Positions 47,905-56,117 are shown, counted from the first letter of the stretch. The stretch is 60,409 bases of DNA from an uncultured Alphaproteobacteria bacterium (GCA_902556405.1 CACDWF010000010.1:1-60409), one strand, 5' to 3'. Notes: generated by a model from the letters alone, not told the origin. A program made the numbers and translations.

Positions 47905-48891
47905 ATGAAAGGATTCGATCCAAAATTTAGAAACTTTCCACACTATATTTTAGGTATAACAAAAGAAATTTGGGAAGAACGCAAAATTGCAAAGCTTAAT
48001 GATTATTATGCAAATGATATAGTGGTGCGTTCACCTGCCTCAGTGGTAATTGGCAATGACAATGTCATTGCTGCAACCATGGCTACATTAGCAGAATTTC
48101 CCGATCGTACCTTGCTGGGAGAGGATGTGATCTGGTGTATTGCAGAGGGAGGAGGCATGCTTTCATCACACCGTCTAATATCTACTGCCACACACACATA
48201 TCATGGCCTTTATGGAGCTCCATCAGGAAAATATCTACAATACCGAATTATTGCTGACTGTCATGCTACTAATAATAAAATTGGCGACGAATGGTTAATT
48301 CGTGATCAGGGTGCAATAGTTCGTCAATTGGGTTTAGATCCAAAAGATTATGCAAGTAATCTTATCGAACGTGAAGGTGGTCCAAAAAAATGCATTAAAC
48401 CTTATACGCCTGCAAATGATACCGTTGGCCCTTATTTAGGAAAAGGCAATACTAATATCTGGGGGCAACGCCTTGCCAGCACAATTGAAAAAATAATGCA
48501 TTACGAGTTAGATACTATATTTAATGAATACGATCGCTCTGCTCAACTGGAATATCCAGGAGGCATTACTACTCGCAGTTTTAAAGGAGCAGATAGTTTT
48601 TGGACTGGTCTCAGATCTAGCTTCCCACATGCAAAATTTAAAGTTCACCATGTTATTGGGCGTGATGACAAAAACATGCCTCCTCGTGCTGCAGTTCGGT
48701 GGTCTCTTCATGGAAAACACGATGGATTTGGGGCATTCAGTGAGCCAACCGGTGCAGAAGTTTTTGTCCTTGGCATTACCCATGCAGAGTATGGAGAATT
48801 AATTCAAGGGGAACCAAAGATCAGACGTGAATGGACTCTATTTGATGAGGTATCAATATGGAAACAAATACTAATGTATAAAAAGTATTAA
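47905..48891 (+). CDS. Tandem SnoaL-like (NTF2-fold) protein, second copy
   Basis: About 328 residues with two diverged NTF2-like domains. The first spans about 15-155 (LNDYYANDIVVRSPASVVIG, then HTYHGLYGAPSGKYLQYRII); the second spans about 195-325 (LDTIFNEYDRSAQLEYPGG, RREWTLFDEVSIWKQILMY). I chose ATG 47905, with GAGG at 47893-47896, over the TTG at 47899. It differs from the upstream copy enough that distinct roles, for example subunits of one enzyme, are possible. It ends the operon of segment A. Confidence 0.75.
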   Translation: MKGFDPKFRNFPHYILGITKEIWEERKIAKLNDYYANDIVVRSPASVVIGNDNVIAATMATLAEFPDRTLLGEDVIWCIAEGGGMLSSHRLISTATHTYHGLYGAPSGKYLQYRIIADCHATNNKIGDEWLIRDQGAIVRQLGLDPKDYASNLIEREGGPKKCIKPYTPANDTVGPYLGKGNTNIWGQRLASTIEKIMHYELDTIFNEYDRSAQLEYPGGITTRSFKGADSFWTGLRSSFPHAKFKVHHVIGRDDKNMPPRAAVRWSLHGKHDGFGAFSEPTGAEVFVLGITHAEYGELIQGEPKIRREWTLFDEVSIWKQILMYKKY

Positions 48892-48981
48892 ATAAGTAAA
48901 TATAACATTGTGTAAGTTATTTCAGATTGTATTAAATGATTCTAGCGTTCATAGAGAACATATGAATATGGAGCGAACACG

Positions 48982-48997
48982 TTAAATCGCGATTTAA
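48982..48997. promoter_or_regulatory. Perfect 16-base palindrome upstream of the 117-aa gene
   Basis: TTAAATCGCGATTTAA is a perfect palindrome, 55 bases before the start of the next gene, in the 160-base gap following the SnoaL operon. A palindrome of this length with a CGCG centre is a plausible dimeric-repressor site. No other copy was noticed in the window. Confidence 0.45.
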
Positions 48998-49051
48998 TAG
49001 TATACAGTCACAGTCAAATGATGGAATTGTGTGGATTTTAGGAGATAATTA

Positions 49052-49405
49052 TTGAGTAGAAATATTGTAAAAATTCTAGATAAAGGTTTTTCCGATATTT
49101 CTGCTGGCGAGAAAATGCTTATCTCTTCGCCAGAGAAAATTTCAGAGTTTATTTTTACGATACCCAAGGGTTCTTATTTAAGCATTAAAGAACTAAGGCG
49201 TGGACTAGCATTAAAAGCTGGGGCAGATAATACTTGTCCAGTAACAACTGGGATATTTCTAAGAATGGCAATTGAACTGCATAAAGATGATGAAAATTTT
49301 CCTTACTGGAGAGTTGTTGATGAAAAACACCCTGTAGTGAAAAAGTTAAACCTTGATGAAAATCAAATTAAAAAGAGGAGAGTTGATGAGGGAATACCGT
49401 ACTAA
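49052..49405 (+). CDS. Hypothetical protein, possible DNA-binding (MGMT/Atl-like) fold
   Basis: A 117-residue soluble protein with TTG start at 49052, supported by AGGAG at normal spacing. The central part reads IPKGSYLSIKELRRGLALKA then CPVTTGIFLRMAIEL and ends PYWRVVDEKHPVV. The order of a PxG turn, a helix-turn-helix-like pair and a wRVV strand is reminiscent of alkyltransferase-like DNA-binding domains, but this is a loose likeness. It is the last gene of segment A, 118 bases ahead of the right-end repeat, next to a palindromic site. Confidence 0.55.
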   Translation: MSRNIVKILDKGFSDISAGEKMLISSPEKISEFIFTIPKGSYLSIKELRRGLALKAGADNTCPVTTGIFLRMAIELHKDDENFPYWRVVDEKHPVVKKLNLDENQIKKRRVDEGIPY

Positions 49406-49522
49406 GAAAAACCTACACAACCCCACAAATCGTTCACAACGAACCATCGTCACAGTTTAGCATATTGTTGACTAGGGTAAACTTGATCGGCGATTTTTGC
49501 AGAAATGGATGTTGGTCACCTA
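49406..49522. other. Non-coding spacer before the first cassette boundary
   Basis: I see no gene in these 117 bases. A small inverted repeat GTTC-ACAAC-GAAC lies at about 49431-49443. The conserved boundary sequence starts directly after. Confidence 0.4.
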
Positions 49523-49695
49523 TTTTTGACAACACTTTTGACAACAGTTTTCGTGATTTTCCTGATAACGCATAAGAACCATGAGAAAGATAAGAACTAT
49601 TTTAAAGGGTTATGAGAAAACTGATAAATCCTGATAACAATATCCACGGGTTTTGATCCCGTGTACCGTAGGTTCGAATCCTACCACCCCAGCCA
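49523..49695 (+). repeat. Cassette boundary 1: conserved arm plus perfect tRNA-Gln 3' copy (att-like)
   Basis: 49523-49646 is the arm: tandem repeat TTTTGACAACAC/TTTTGACAACAG, then TTTTCGTGATTTTCCTGATA, and ending CCTGATAACAATATCCA. 49647-49695 is identical over 49 of 49 bases to tRNA-Gln from anticodon stem to CCA (42328-42376). This is the form expected for the right junction of an element inserted at the tRNA 3' end. The perfect match suggests this is the most recent insertion. Confidence 0.88.
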
Positions 49696-49756
49696 TCCTA
49701 TGAAAATTATAAATCTCAGCTATATCTTTATTTTTATTATCCTATAGATTGAGCGA

Positions 49757-51148
49757 ATGCTTGAAACAAAATCTATTCCTGAAGAAATACGATTCTCAAT
49801 AAAAGAAAAAGGGTATGACAAACTAACAACAGTTCAAAGCTTAGTGCTTGATCCTGGTAATAATGATAAAGATCTTCTGGTGAGCTCCCAAACAGGCTCT
49901 GGCAAAACACTTGCTTATGGATTGTCAATATCGGTTGCTGGACTCAAAGAAATTCTGGATTCAGATAACAAACTTAAAACTCTAATCGTTACCCCCACAC
50001 GAGAATTAGCTTTACAGGTTTTTAATGAGTTAGCATGGCTATTTTCTAAGACTGCGATCAGAATCTCAACGGCAATCGGTGGGATGGATATAAAAAAAGA
50101 AAGAAAAAATATTTCAAAAGGAGTTGATCTTTTAATAGGAACACCAGGAAGGATTAATGACCATATACGTCGGAAAACTTTCCACTTAAATTATCTAAGA
50201 TCGCTTGTCCTAGATGAAGCTGATGAAATGCTTGATTTGGGCTTTAAACAAGACTTAGATATGATTGTAAATCAAAGTCCCGCAAATAAGAGGGTACTTA
50301 TGTTTTCAGCAACTATCCCAAAAAAAATATTGTCATTAGCATCAAAGTACCAAAAAAACGCAGTCAGAATTGAAGCTACTAGTCTCGGCAAAGCCCACAC
50401 TGATATTTCTTATGAAACATATTTTGTAAAAAAACATGATATTGAAAATGCAATATTCAACTTTCTCCGATTTCATGATGATAAGACTATTATTATTTTT
50501 TGCTCCACTAGGAATGCTGTAACGCATATCTCTTCTAGAATATTAAATAGAGGTTTTTCTGTTGTCTCCTTATCTGGTGCTTTGAATCAATCAGAGAGGT
50601 TCAAGGCATTACAATCCATAAAAAATGGTAGGTGTAAGATATGTGTTGCGACAGACGTAGCAGCAAGAGGTATTGACTTGGTTAACCTGGATATAGTGAT
50701 ACATGCTGAACTCCCTCATAATCCAGAAACCTTAATACACAGAAGTGGGCGAACCGGGAGAGCTGGGAATAAGGGTCGAAGTATTCTTTTTTGTTCACCT
50801 GGCGAGAAAAGAAAATATGAAAAATTGATCAATTCTGCAAAGGTAAGACCGGTTATTAATAAATTTCTTTCACAAGAAGAAATAGAACATAAAGATAATG
50901 TAAAGATCATAAACTACCTTTCAAGAAACAAAAAAAATAGTTCTAGTGAACTTAAGTTTGCTAATGAGCTATTAACTCGGTTTTCTAATGAAGATTTGGC
51001 CTTAGCGCTAATTGAAAATTTCAAAGGAAAACTACCTCCTGTAGAGGAGGTAGAAAGTCTTGGCGAAGAACAAATTATTCAAATGAAAAATGATCGAAAA
51101 AAAAAGAAAAGAAGCAAACAAAATTCCAGGCGCAACTTCAGAAAATGA
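49757..51148 (+). CDS. DEAD-box RNA helicase
   Basis: A 463-residue ATP-dependent RNA helicase. Motifs in order: Q-motif region LTTVQSLVL, motif I SSQTGSGKTLAY, Ia PTRELALQV, II VLDEADEML (Asp-Glu-Ala-Asp), III MFSATIP, V ATDVAARGIDL and VI HRSGRTGRAG. It ends with a lysine- and arginine-rich RNA-binding tail after residue 445. The core RNA helicase is complete, so it is probably functional in RNA remodelling. It is the only gene of segment B and its stop lies six bases before the next boundary arm. Confidence 0.93.
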   Translation: MLETKSIPEEIRFSIKEKGYDKLTTVQSLVLDPGNNDKDLLVSSQTGSGKTLAYGLSISVAGLKEILDSDNKLKTLIVTPTRELALQVFNELAWLFSKTAIRISTAIGGMDIKKERKNISKGVDLLIGTPGRINDHIRRKTFHLNYLRSLVLDEADEMLDLGFKQDLDMIVNQSPANKRVLMFSATIPKKILSLASKYQKNAVRIEATSLGKAHTDISYETYFVKKHDIENAIFNFLRFHDDKTIIIFCSTRNAVTHISSRILNRGFSVVSLSGALNQSERFKALQSIKNGRCKICVATDVAARGIDLVNLDIVIHAELPHNPETLIHRSGRTGRAGNKGRSILFCSPGEKRKYEKLINSAKVRPVINKFLSQEEIEHKDNVKIINYLSRNKKNSSSELKFANELLTRFSNEDLALALIENFKGKLPPVEEVESLGEEQIIQMKNDRKKKKRSKQNSRRNFRK

Positions 51149-51154
51149 CAGGAA

Positions 51155-51326
51155 TATTGACAACAATTTTGACAACAGTTTTCGTGATTTTCCTTATAGC
51201 ACAAAAGAAGCATGATAAGCATAAGAACATTTTTAAAGGGTTATGAAGAAACTAATAACTCCTGATAACAATAGCCACGGGTTTTGATCCCGTGTAGGGT
51301 AGGTTCGAATCCTACCACCCCAGCCA
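51155..51326 (+). repeat. Cassette boundary 2: conserved arm plus tRNA-Gln 3' copy (att-like)
   Basis: Arm 51155-51277 starts TTGACAACAATTTTGACAAC and shares TTTTCGTGATTTTCCT, TTTTAAAGGGTTATGA and TCCTGATAACAATA with boundary 1. The tRNA copy is 51278-51326, with two mismatches (CC to GG at the base of the T-arm side) in 49. It lies six bases after the helicase stop. Confidence 0.85.
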
Positions 51327-51361
51327 TATCCAAATGAAAATAAAAACTAAATTTTAATTCT

Positions 51362-52003
51362 TTAATTCTTGAGTCCTTCGTGGTCCAATCTCCATCTTAA
51401 AGTATCAGCGCGGTCCTGACCAAAAAAGGGCTCTCCTTGAAAGACAAATTTCGGAACTCCCCACTGACCAACACTTTCAAGTGACTGTTGATTAGTTTCT
51501 ATCTCTTTAGCATGATCCGCACCACTACCTATTTTCTCTTCCATATTCTCAAGATCTAAGCCAGCTCTTCTTGTTGCATCTTTTATATGATCTCCCTCGT
51601 GCCAGTTCTCTGTCCCACTAAAGATCACAGAAGCTATCTCCTTTGCAAACTCAATACCTTTTCCCTGCCTTTGCGCTTCAACACCAAGATAGCTAAGGCG
51701 AAAAATATATGGTTGTTCATCTGAAATCTTAAGTGTTTCCATATCTTGCACAATTGGATCGGGAGATGGCCATTTATTTGGCAATCCAAGAAACTCTGCT
51801 CGACGTGCCCAATCAAGTTGAATGTATTTGACTCATACTTTACCAGCCTCAGTGAACAAAATATCTGGGTCTCTGATAGCTATGGGCATAACAACACGTA
51901 AGTTGACGTTAACCTCATATTCTTCCTGAATTGAGATCATATCTGGTGTTGCAAGGTAAGAATAGGGGCTTCTGAAAGACCAATACACATCCACTGTTTC
52001 CAT
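51362..52003 (-). pseudogene. DsbA-family / 2-hydroxychromene-2-carboxylate isomerase-like gene with in-frame TGA
   Basis: Reading from ATG 52003, the frame starts with YWSFRSPYSYLATPDM (the glutathione-S-transferase-kappa/DsbA-like active-site serine segment), and continues to codon 57, which is TGA (51835-51833). The same frame then goes on with LDWARRAEFLGLPNKWPSPD and ends GEPFFGQDRADTLRWRLD, the usual end of this isomerase family. Total 213 codons, normal length. A single substitution thus interrupts an otherwise intact gene; readthrough or a Trp codon in relatives is possible. TGA is used as a normal stop elsewhere in the window. Confidence 0.8.
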
Positions 52004-52104
52004 AAACACCCTTTTCTTATTTAATTGAGTTTCTCAAAGCATTGTAAATAATTTAATCAATTTGAATAGTGTTTTTTGGAGTGCTCCCCATATTACGAGG
52101 ATCA

Positions 52105-52160
52105 TTTTTTACAACACCTTTGGCAGCAGTTTCGTTATTTTTCTGATGACTAAGTCGTAT
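52105..52160 (+). repeat. Degenerate copy of the boundary arm, without tRNA fragment
   Basis: The sequence TTTTTTACAACACCTTTGGC, then AGCAGTTTCGTTATTTTTCT and GATGAC, aligns with the arm start with several substitutions and gaps. No tRNA-Gln copy follows; instead it runs into the 3' end of the DUF1330 gene. It is probably the remains of an older boundary between the DsbA-like and DUF1330 genes. Confidence 0.55.
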
Positions 52161-52536
52161 AATCACTACATTTATGTAAGTCAGCCTTTTTAACAGCCAA
52201 ACTTCTTAATTTCATATTCTTTTCAGATGATGGTGCTGTCATCAAATCCAAAAAAGCCTGATGACTAGGGTACCAGATCCCCAAAGCTTCATGAATTTTT
52301 TGATTACCAATAAGTGTAGCTGATGCCTCTATTTGCCATAAAATTCTGCCTCCTACTTCGGCTAAAAGAATATTCAATATCTCCATATAGCCTTTGTAGA
52401 GCTCTCCATTTGGGAATTCAGCTTCAGCACTATATTCATTAAGATTCAACATGATTATTGAACAGTCATTTGAGGTTCCTGCTATCTTTTTAAATTTTTC
52501 TATTTCTTCGATATTTACATTAGGTAGATCAGCCAA
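52150..52536 (-). CDS. DUF1330-like protein
   Basis: A 128-residue protein matching the ferredoxin-like DUF1330 pattern: SIIMLNLNEYSAEAEFPNG, GYMEILNILLAEVGGRILWQ, then IWYPSHQAFLDLM and RSLAVKKADL. I chose TTG 52536, with GGAG seven bases upstream. An upstream TTG at 52611 would put the first codons inside the conserved boundary arm. The function is unknown. Its 3' end overlaps the degenerate arm. Confidence 0.7.
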   Translation of the reverse strand: MADLPNVNIEEIEKFKKIAGTSNDCSIIMLNLNEYSAEAEFPNGELYKGYMEILNILLAEVGGRILWQIEASATLIGNQKIHEALGIWYPSHQAFLDLMTAPSSEKNMKLRSLAVKKADLHKCSDYTT

Positions 52537-52588
52537 ATTTATTCTCCATTGAAGTAATTTTTTATTCTTCGTCGTACATAAAGAGATA

Positions 52589-52762
52589 TTTTTTGACAAC
52601 ACTTTTGACAACAGTTTTCGTGATTTTCCTTATAACGCATAAGAAAAATGATAAATATAAGGATTATTTTAAAGAGTTATGAAAATCCTGATCACTCCTG
52701 CTAACAATATCCACAGGTTTTGATCCCGTGTACCTTAGGTTCGAATACTACCACCCCAGCCA
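52589..52762 (+). repeat. Cassette boundary 3: conserved arm plus tRNA-Gln 3' copy (att-like)
   Basis: Arm 52589-52713 begins TTTTTTGACAACACTTTTGA, and shares CAACAGTTTTCGTGATTTTC with the other copies. The tRNA copy is 52714-52762 with three mismatches in 49. The DUF1330 gene is transcribed away from it. Confidence 0.85.
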
Positions 52763-52867
52763 TTTATAAAATAACACATAATGGCATTAAACTTTTCGTC
52801 TCCGATTTCGTCGCCAAGAATATTGAAGTGGTCGTGGGAAACCTTTTACAACCGGTAAATACTCTTA

Positions 52868-52975
52868 GGTCGTGTAGCCCCTCCAGTTAACCTGCGTGTC
52901 GATTATATTAAAACTCCATCAACGGATTTGGGCCTACTAATTCAGCGAGCGAAAGGTGAAAAATATACACTGTAG
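52868..52975 (+). pseudogene. Possible remnant of a PaaI-like thioesterase gene
   Basis: A stop-bounded 35-codon stretch reads VNLRVDYIKTPSTDLGLLIQ then RAKGEKYTL and stop. This resembles the central strand of hotdog thioesterases, where a VDxRxDYLRP segment is followed by an A-rich strand. No start or remaining domains are found nearby. The rest of 52763-53063 shows nothing I recognise. Confidence 0.3.
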
Positions 52976-53063
52976 CGAAGCACATTACCCACACGCAAAA
53001 ATCCTTTGGGTGAGATTTAGTTGTTTATTTAGCTTTTGAATAAGTTTTGCGCCCTTATTAATG

Positions 53064-54005
53064 TCAATGAAATTTTATTACAAGTCGGCCTCTGACCCCG
53101 CCACCTTCAAATCGTTTATGTGCTTCCGACACTTGAGAGGGACTAAATGTATCGGCCAACCTCAATGAAACTTTTTTTGCGTTTACAAGCTTCCTTAAAT
53201 CATCCAATTTTTCATACATGCAATCTTGAGTTCTTACCCATGTTTGCGTAAACTTTATATTACGCTCGCCTGTCCCCTGATAACCTCTTACCGCGGTAAA
53301 AGAGCCTCCATTTTTGACTGCAGCAACTGCCTTTTCATTTAATAAAGCGCCGTCTGCTAAGCCATCTATGCCCTCAGGAAACCGTTCCAATATATGTTTA
53401 ATAAATTCTTCTCCTCTTGGAAGCGATAGATCTGCACCAAGTGACTTAATTAAATTTTGATCTTTTTCTGACGTATCTGCTATCACATATAGACCTAAAG
53501 TTTTTGCAATTTGGATCATGTAACCTCCATAGGCTCCTGCGGACCCAGTAACTGCTAACTTATCACCTGAGTTCAAGTTCAAAAGTTCTAGAGAAAGCTT
53601 TGCCGTTAGGCCATTCATCGGTAAAGTACACGCTTTTTCAAAACTGACCCCTTCGGGAATTGGAACTACTGCTCCTGATTTTAAAGCAATTTGTTCGCGG
53701 TATGCCCCGTGTTGACCACTTGGTATGACCATTGCCATGACCGCGTCGCCTTTTTTGAGTTGAGTTTTGACGTTTTCTCCAATCTCAATTACTTTCCCAG
53801 AAACATCCATTCCCGGAACATATGGAGGATCATAAGGTTTTTGTCTTTCTGCTATACCTCCATTACGAGCTAAAATATCTGTAGGGTTTATAGCTGCACA
53901 AAACACCTGCACCAGTATTTCATCCGCTTCAGCTTTTACCTCAGGAACTTCAATAAGCTCTAGCACTTCAGGTCCGCCATGCTTCATTAAACCAATCGCA
54001 CGCAT
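53064..54005 (-). CDS. MDR-family NAD(P)H:quinone oxidoreductase / alcohol dehydrogenase-like protein
   Basis: A 313-residue medium-chain reductase. It has the N-terminal GroES-like domain (MKHGGPEVLELIEVPEV, then PYVPGMDVSGKVIEIGENV) and the Rossmann nucleotide-binding segment TGSAGAYGGYMIQIAKTLG near residue 154. The zinc-binding cysteines of alcohol dehydrogenases are absent, so it fits the quinone-reductase branch. It is one of two complete genes of segment D. The 66-base gap to the divergent DUF924 gene holds their promoters. Confidence 0.85.
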   Translation of the reverse strand: MRAIGLMKHGGPEVLELIEVPEVKAEADEILVQVFCAAINPTDILARNGGIAERQKPYDPPYVPGMDVSGKVIEIGENVKTQLKKGDAVMAMVIPSGQHGAYREQIALKSGAVVPIPEGVSFEKACTLPMNGLTAKLSLELLNLNSGDKLAVTGSAGAYGGYMIQIAKTLGLYVIADTSEKDQNLIKSLGADLSLPRGEEFIKHILERFPEGIDGLADGALLNEKAVAAVKNGGSFTAVRGYQGTGERNIKFTQTWVRTQDCMYEKLDDLRKLVNAKKVSLRLADTFSPSQVSEAHKRFEGGGVRGRLVIKFH

Positions 54006-54071
54006 CTGTAATCCTTTGGTTATGATAGATAGTCGATTGGTTTATGTTACACTATAAAAAAAGAATTTTAA

Positions 54072-54824
54072 ATGATGTTACCAGACAATCTCACCCCTGA
54101 ACAATTTAGTAGAAAACCCGCAGTCCTGAAAGCTCTTAATAATCCTCGTTCTCCGAGAAGTGTTTTAAATTATATGTGTGGCTGCGATATTAATAATCCT
54201 AATGATAGAAAAAGCCTTTTTTACGATGAAACAGTGGAACCACTATTAGGCATATGGTTTAGAAGTGGAACTGCTTTAGACGATATTTGCAAACCATTTT
54301 CATCTGTTATTCGCGAACTGAAAGCTGATCCACAAACTTTGGTGGAGGATAATTGGTTCACAATTGAGGGCCAAGTTGCTAGAGTGCTCTTAGCAGATCA
54401 ACTATCTCGCTCATGTTTTCGAGGGACAGCTGAAGCTTTTTCGTATGACTACATAGGACGCGAGCTCGTTCGAGACCTAGTTAGTAAAGAGAAAGTCGAA
54501 CAAACTTTAAAATTGCCTCCAGCGCTACTATACTTACTTCCCTGGGCTTTGGCTCATTCAGAAAAAATAGTCGACCTCGTTCGCGCATGCGAAATAATTG
54601 ACATGGCAATTGGTGCTTATCCTAATTTCAGTCTATTTGAAGGAAGAAATAAAAAAGCGGTAGATCAACATAGACAGGTTTTAGAAAAATTTGGGCGTTA
54701 CCCACAAAGAAATTCAGAGTTTGGAAGAGCTAATACTTCTGAAGAAGAAAAATGGCTCAGCGATAAAGAGAATTTACCAATTTGGGCAGGGGGCAATCTT
54801 TCTATTGATCAAAAAATTAAATAA
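54072..54824 (+). CDS. DUF924 family protein
   Basis: A 250-residue helical protein. The hallmark segments are LADQLSRSCFRGTAEAFSYD near residue 110, ALLYLLPWALAHSE near residue 155, and RQVLEKFGRYPQRNSEFGR then TSEEEKWLSD near residues 203-232. The family has a TPR-like fold and unknown function. It is longer at the N-terminus than the average member. The stop is only two bases from a remnant of the tRNA-Gln 3' end, so this gene abuts the cassette boundary. Confidence 0.82.
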   Translation: MMLPDNLTPEQFSRKPAVLKALNNPRSPRSVLNYMCGCDINNPNDRKSLFYDETVEPLLGIWFRSGTALDDICKPFSSVIRELKADPQTLVEDNWFTIEGQVARVLLADQLSRSCFRGTAEAFSYDYIGRELVRDLVSKEKVEQTLKLPPALLYLLPWALAHSEKIVDLVRACEIIDMAIGAYPNFSLFEGRNKKAVDQHRQVLEKFGRYPQRNSEFGRANTSEEEKWLSDKENLPIWAGGNLSIDQKIK

Positions 54825-54826
54825 GA

Positions 54827-54857
54827 ACCGCAGGGACGAGTCCTACTACCCCAGCCA
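54827..54857 (+). repeat. Cassette boundary 4: degraded tRNA-Gln 3' remnant without arm
   Basis: ACCGCAGGGACGAGTCCTAC then TACCCCAGCCA aligns to the T-arm and acceptor end of tRNA-Gln with five mismatches in 31. The part upstream, including the anticodon loop and the arm, is missing; the DUF924 gene lies in its place. Confidence 0.7.
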
Positions 54858-54900
54858 TTAGCTTTTTGATATATTATTACCGTTAATTTAAATGAAAATA

Positions 54901-56117
54901 TTAATCGGTTAAGATATTTTCAAATAGTTTTTTGATGTCTATAGAGCTATCTAAATTAAGGCTACTTTGATTTGCATTCCAATAATCTTTCAAGCCCTTT
55001 TCGGTATTTTGCCCATACAACCCATCTACGTTTGAATTATAATATCCATCTTCAAGTAACTCTGCTTGGACCGCTTTTCGTTGGTCTTTCGTTAAACCAA
55101 TGAATGTGGCCTTTAGTAGCGATATTTTCTTTAAATTTTGATTAAAAAACCGAATTGTAAAATTTAAGGTTCTATTGACTAATTCAGGCGATCCTCCAAT
55201 TGTAACACCTTTTCTGGCACAGTTCTTTAGTCCCGTCATAACCATTTTCCTCCAACCCATTTCAGTTGACATCCCAAACTTTTTGTTTGTTTCTACCCCC
55301 CTTTCATTAATTGTATTAAAACCACATTCCTTGAAGTGCCATCTATCCATCTTTTTTATAGGGGGAAAATCATGAGTGAATCCGTGATGTGCCCCTTTAA
55401 AAACGGAAATTTTTATATTCCAATTCCCAGCCTTTTTTTTCTTAACTACCTGTATACATTGGGTCGCTGGTGTCCAATCGTCGAGCTCGCCTGCTAAAAT
55501 GTGGACCGCAGTATTCGTAGATCTAGTTTTTAAAAAATGCGCATTACAAAGTGGATAAACAGGTAACGATGCTTTAAAGGCATACCCGTTTCCCAGCTGT
55601 TTAGCCAGAACACTTTCCGCGACATCTAAAGCAATAGAACCCCCAAACGAATAACCAGTTATTCCAATTCTACTCTTTTCAACACAAGGTAATTTTTGCA
55701 GAAATCGGAATGTAGCAAACACGTCATATAAGCGGTTAGCTCTTGATAAAAGCATAGATCTTCTAAAGCCAATTCCTCTTGAAGAAAGTGAGTCAGGAAC
55801 AATTGCTATGAACCCATTATTGTTGAGGTTCTGAGCGAGCCTTGAGAACCAGGGAGTTGTTGGTCCACCTAATCCATGTTGAATAATAACCGCAGGAAAT
55901 TTTTTTTTTTACACGTCGAAGGAAGATATAGCTTCGCTGATATGTTTCTTGGTGTTACGGGCTTTTTTGCCAAAATATCCTCATAACCATCCAACCCGTC
56001 TCCAGTAGCAATAAAAACTTCGTTTTTTCCTTTTTTAAGATTTTGGGATAAGCCTGTTGAGACAAATATGAGACAAATGAGACAACAGTAGAGAATTTTT
56101 TCTAAAAACAAATACAT
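54901..56117 (-). pseudogene. Secreted dienelactone-hydrolase-like protein with C-terminal peptidoglycan-binding-like domain, frameshifted at an A11 tract
   Basis: From ATG 56117 the frame has a signal peptide (LIFVSTGLSQN) and about 78 residues to a run of 11 A (plus-strand T at 55900-55910), where it shifts. One base more restores FPAVIIQHGLGGPTTPWFSR and continues into the alpha/beta hydrolase with nucleophile GYSFGGS, aspartate GELDDWTP and histidine HHGFTHDF. A helical C-terminal domain (QRKAVQAELLEDGYYNSNVD) resembles PG_binding_1. About 405 residues if corrected. It could be a pseudogene, a sequencing error in a homopolymer, or corrected by slippage. It is the only gene of segment E. 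Confidence 0.78.

Noticed and set aside
49523-49575. TTGACA boxes in the boundary arms as promoters firing into the next cassette
   Set aside because: TTGACA matches a -35 box, but the nearest TATAA-like sequence is about 20 bases away and absent in boundary 1. The repeated 12-base pattern fits recombinase sites better.
51833-51835. TGA as a sense (Trp) codon genome-wide
   Set aside because: Several genes here, such as thiM, tenA and kdsA, end in TGA, so it is a regular stop.
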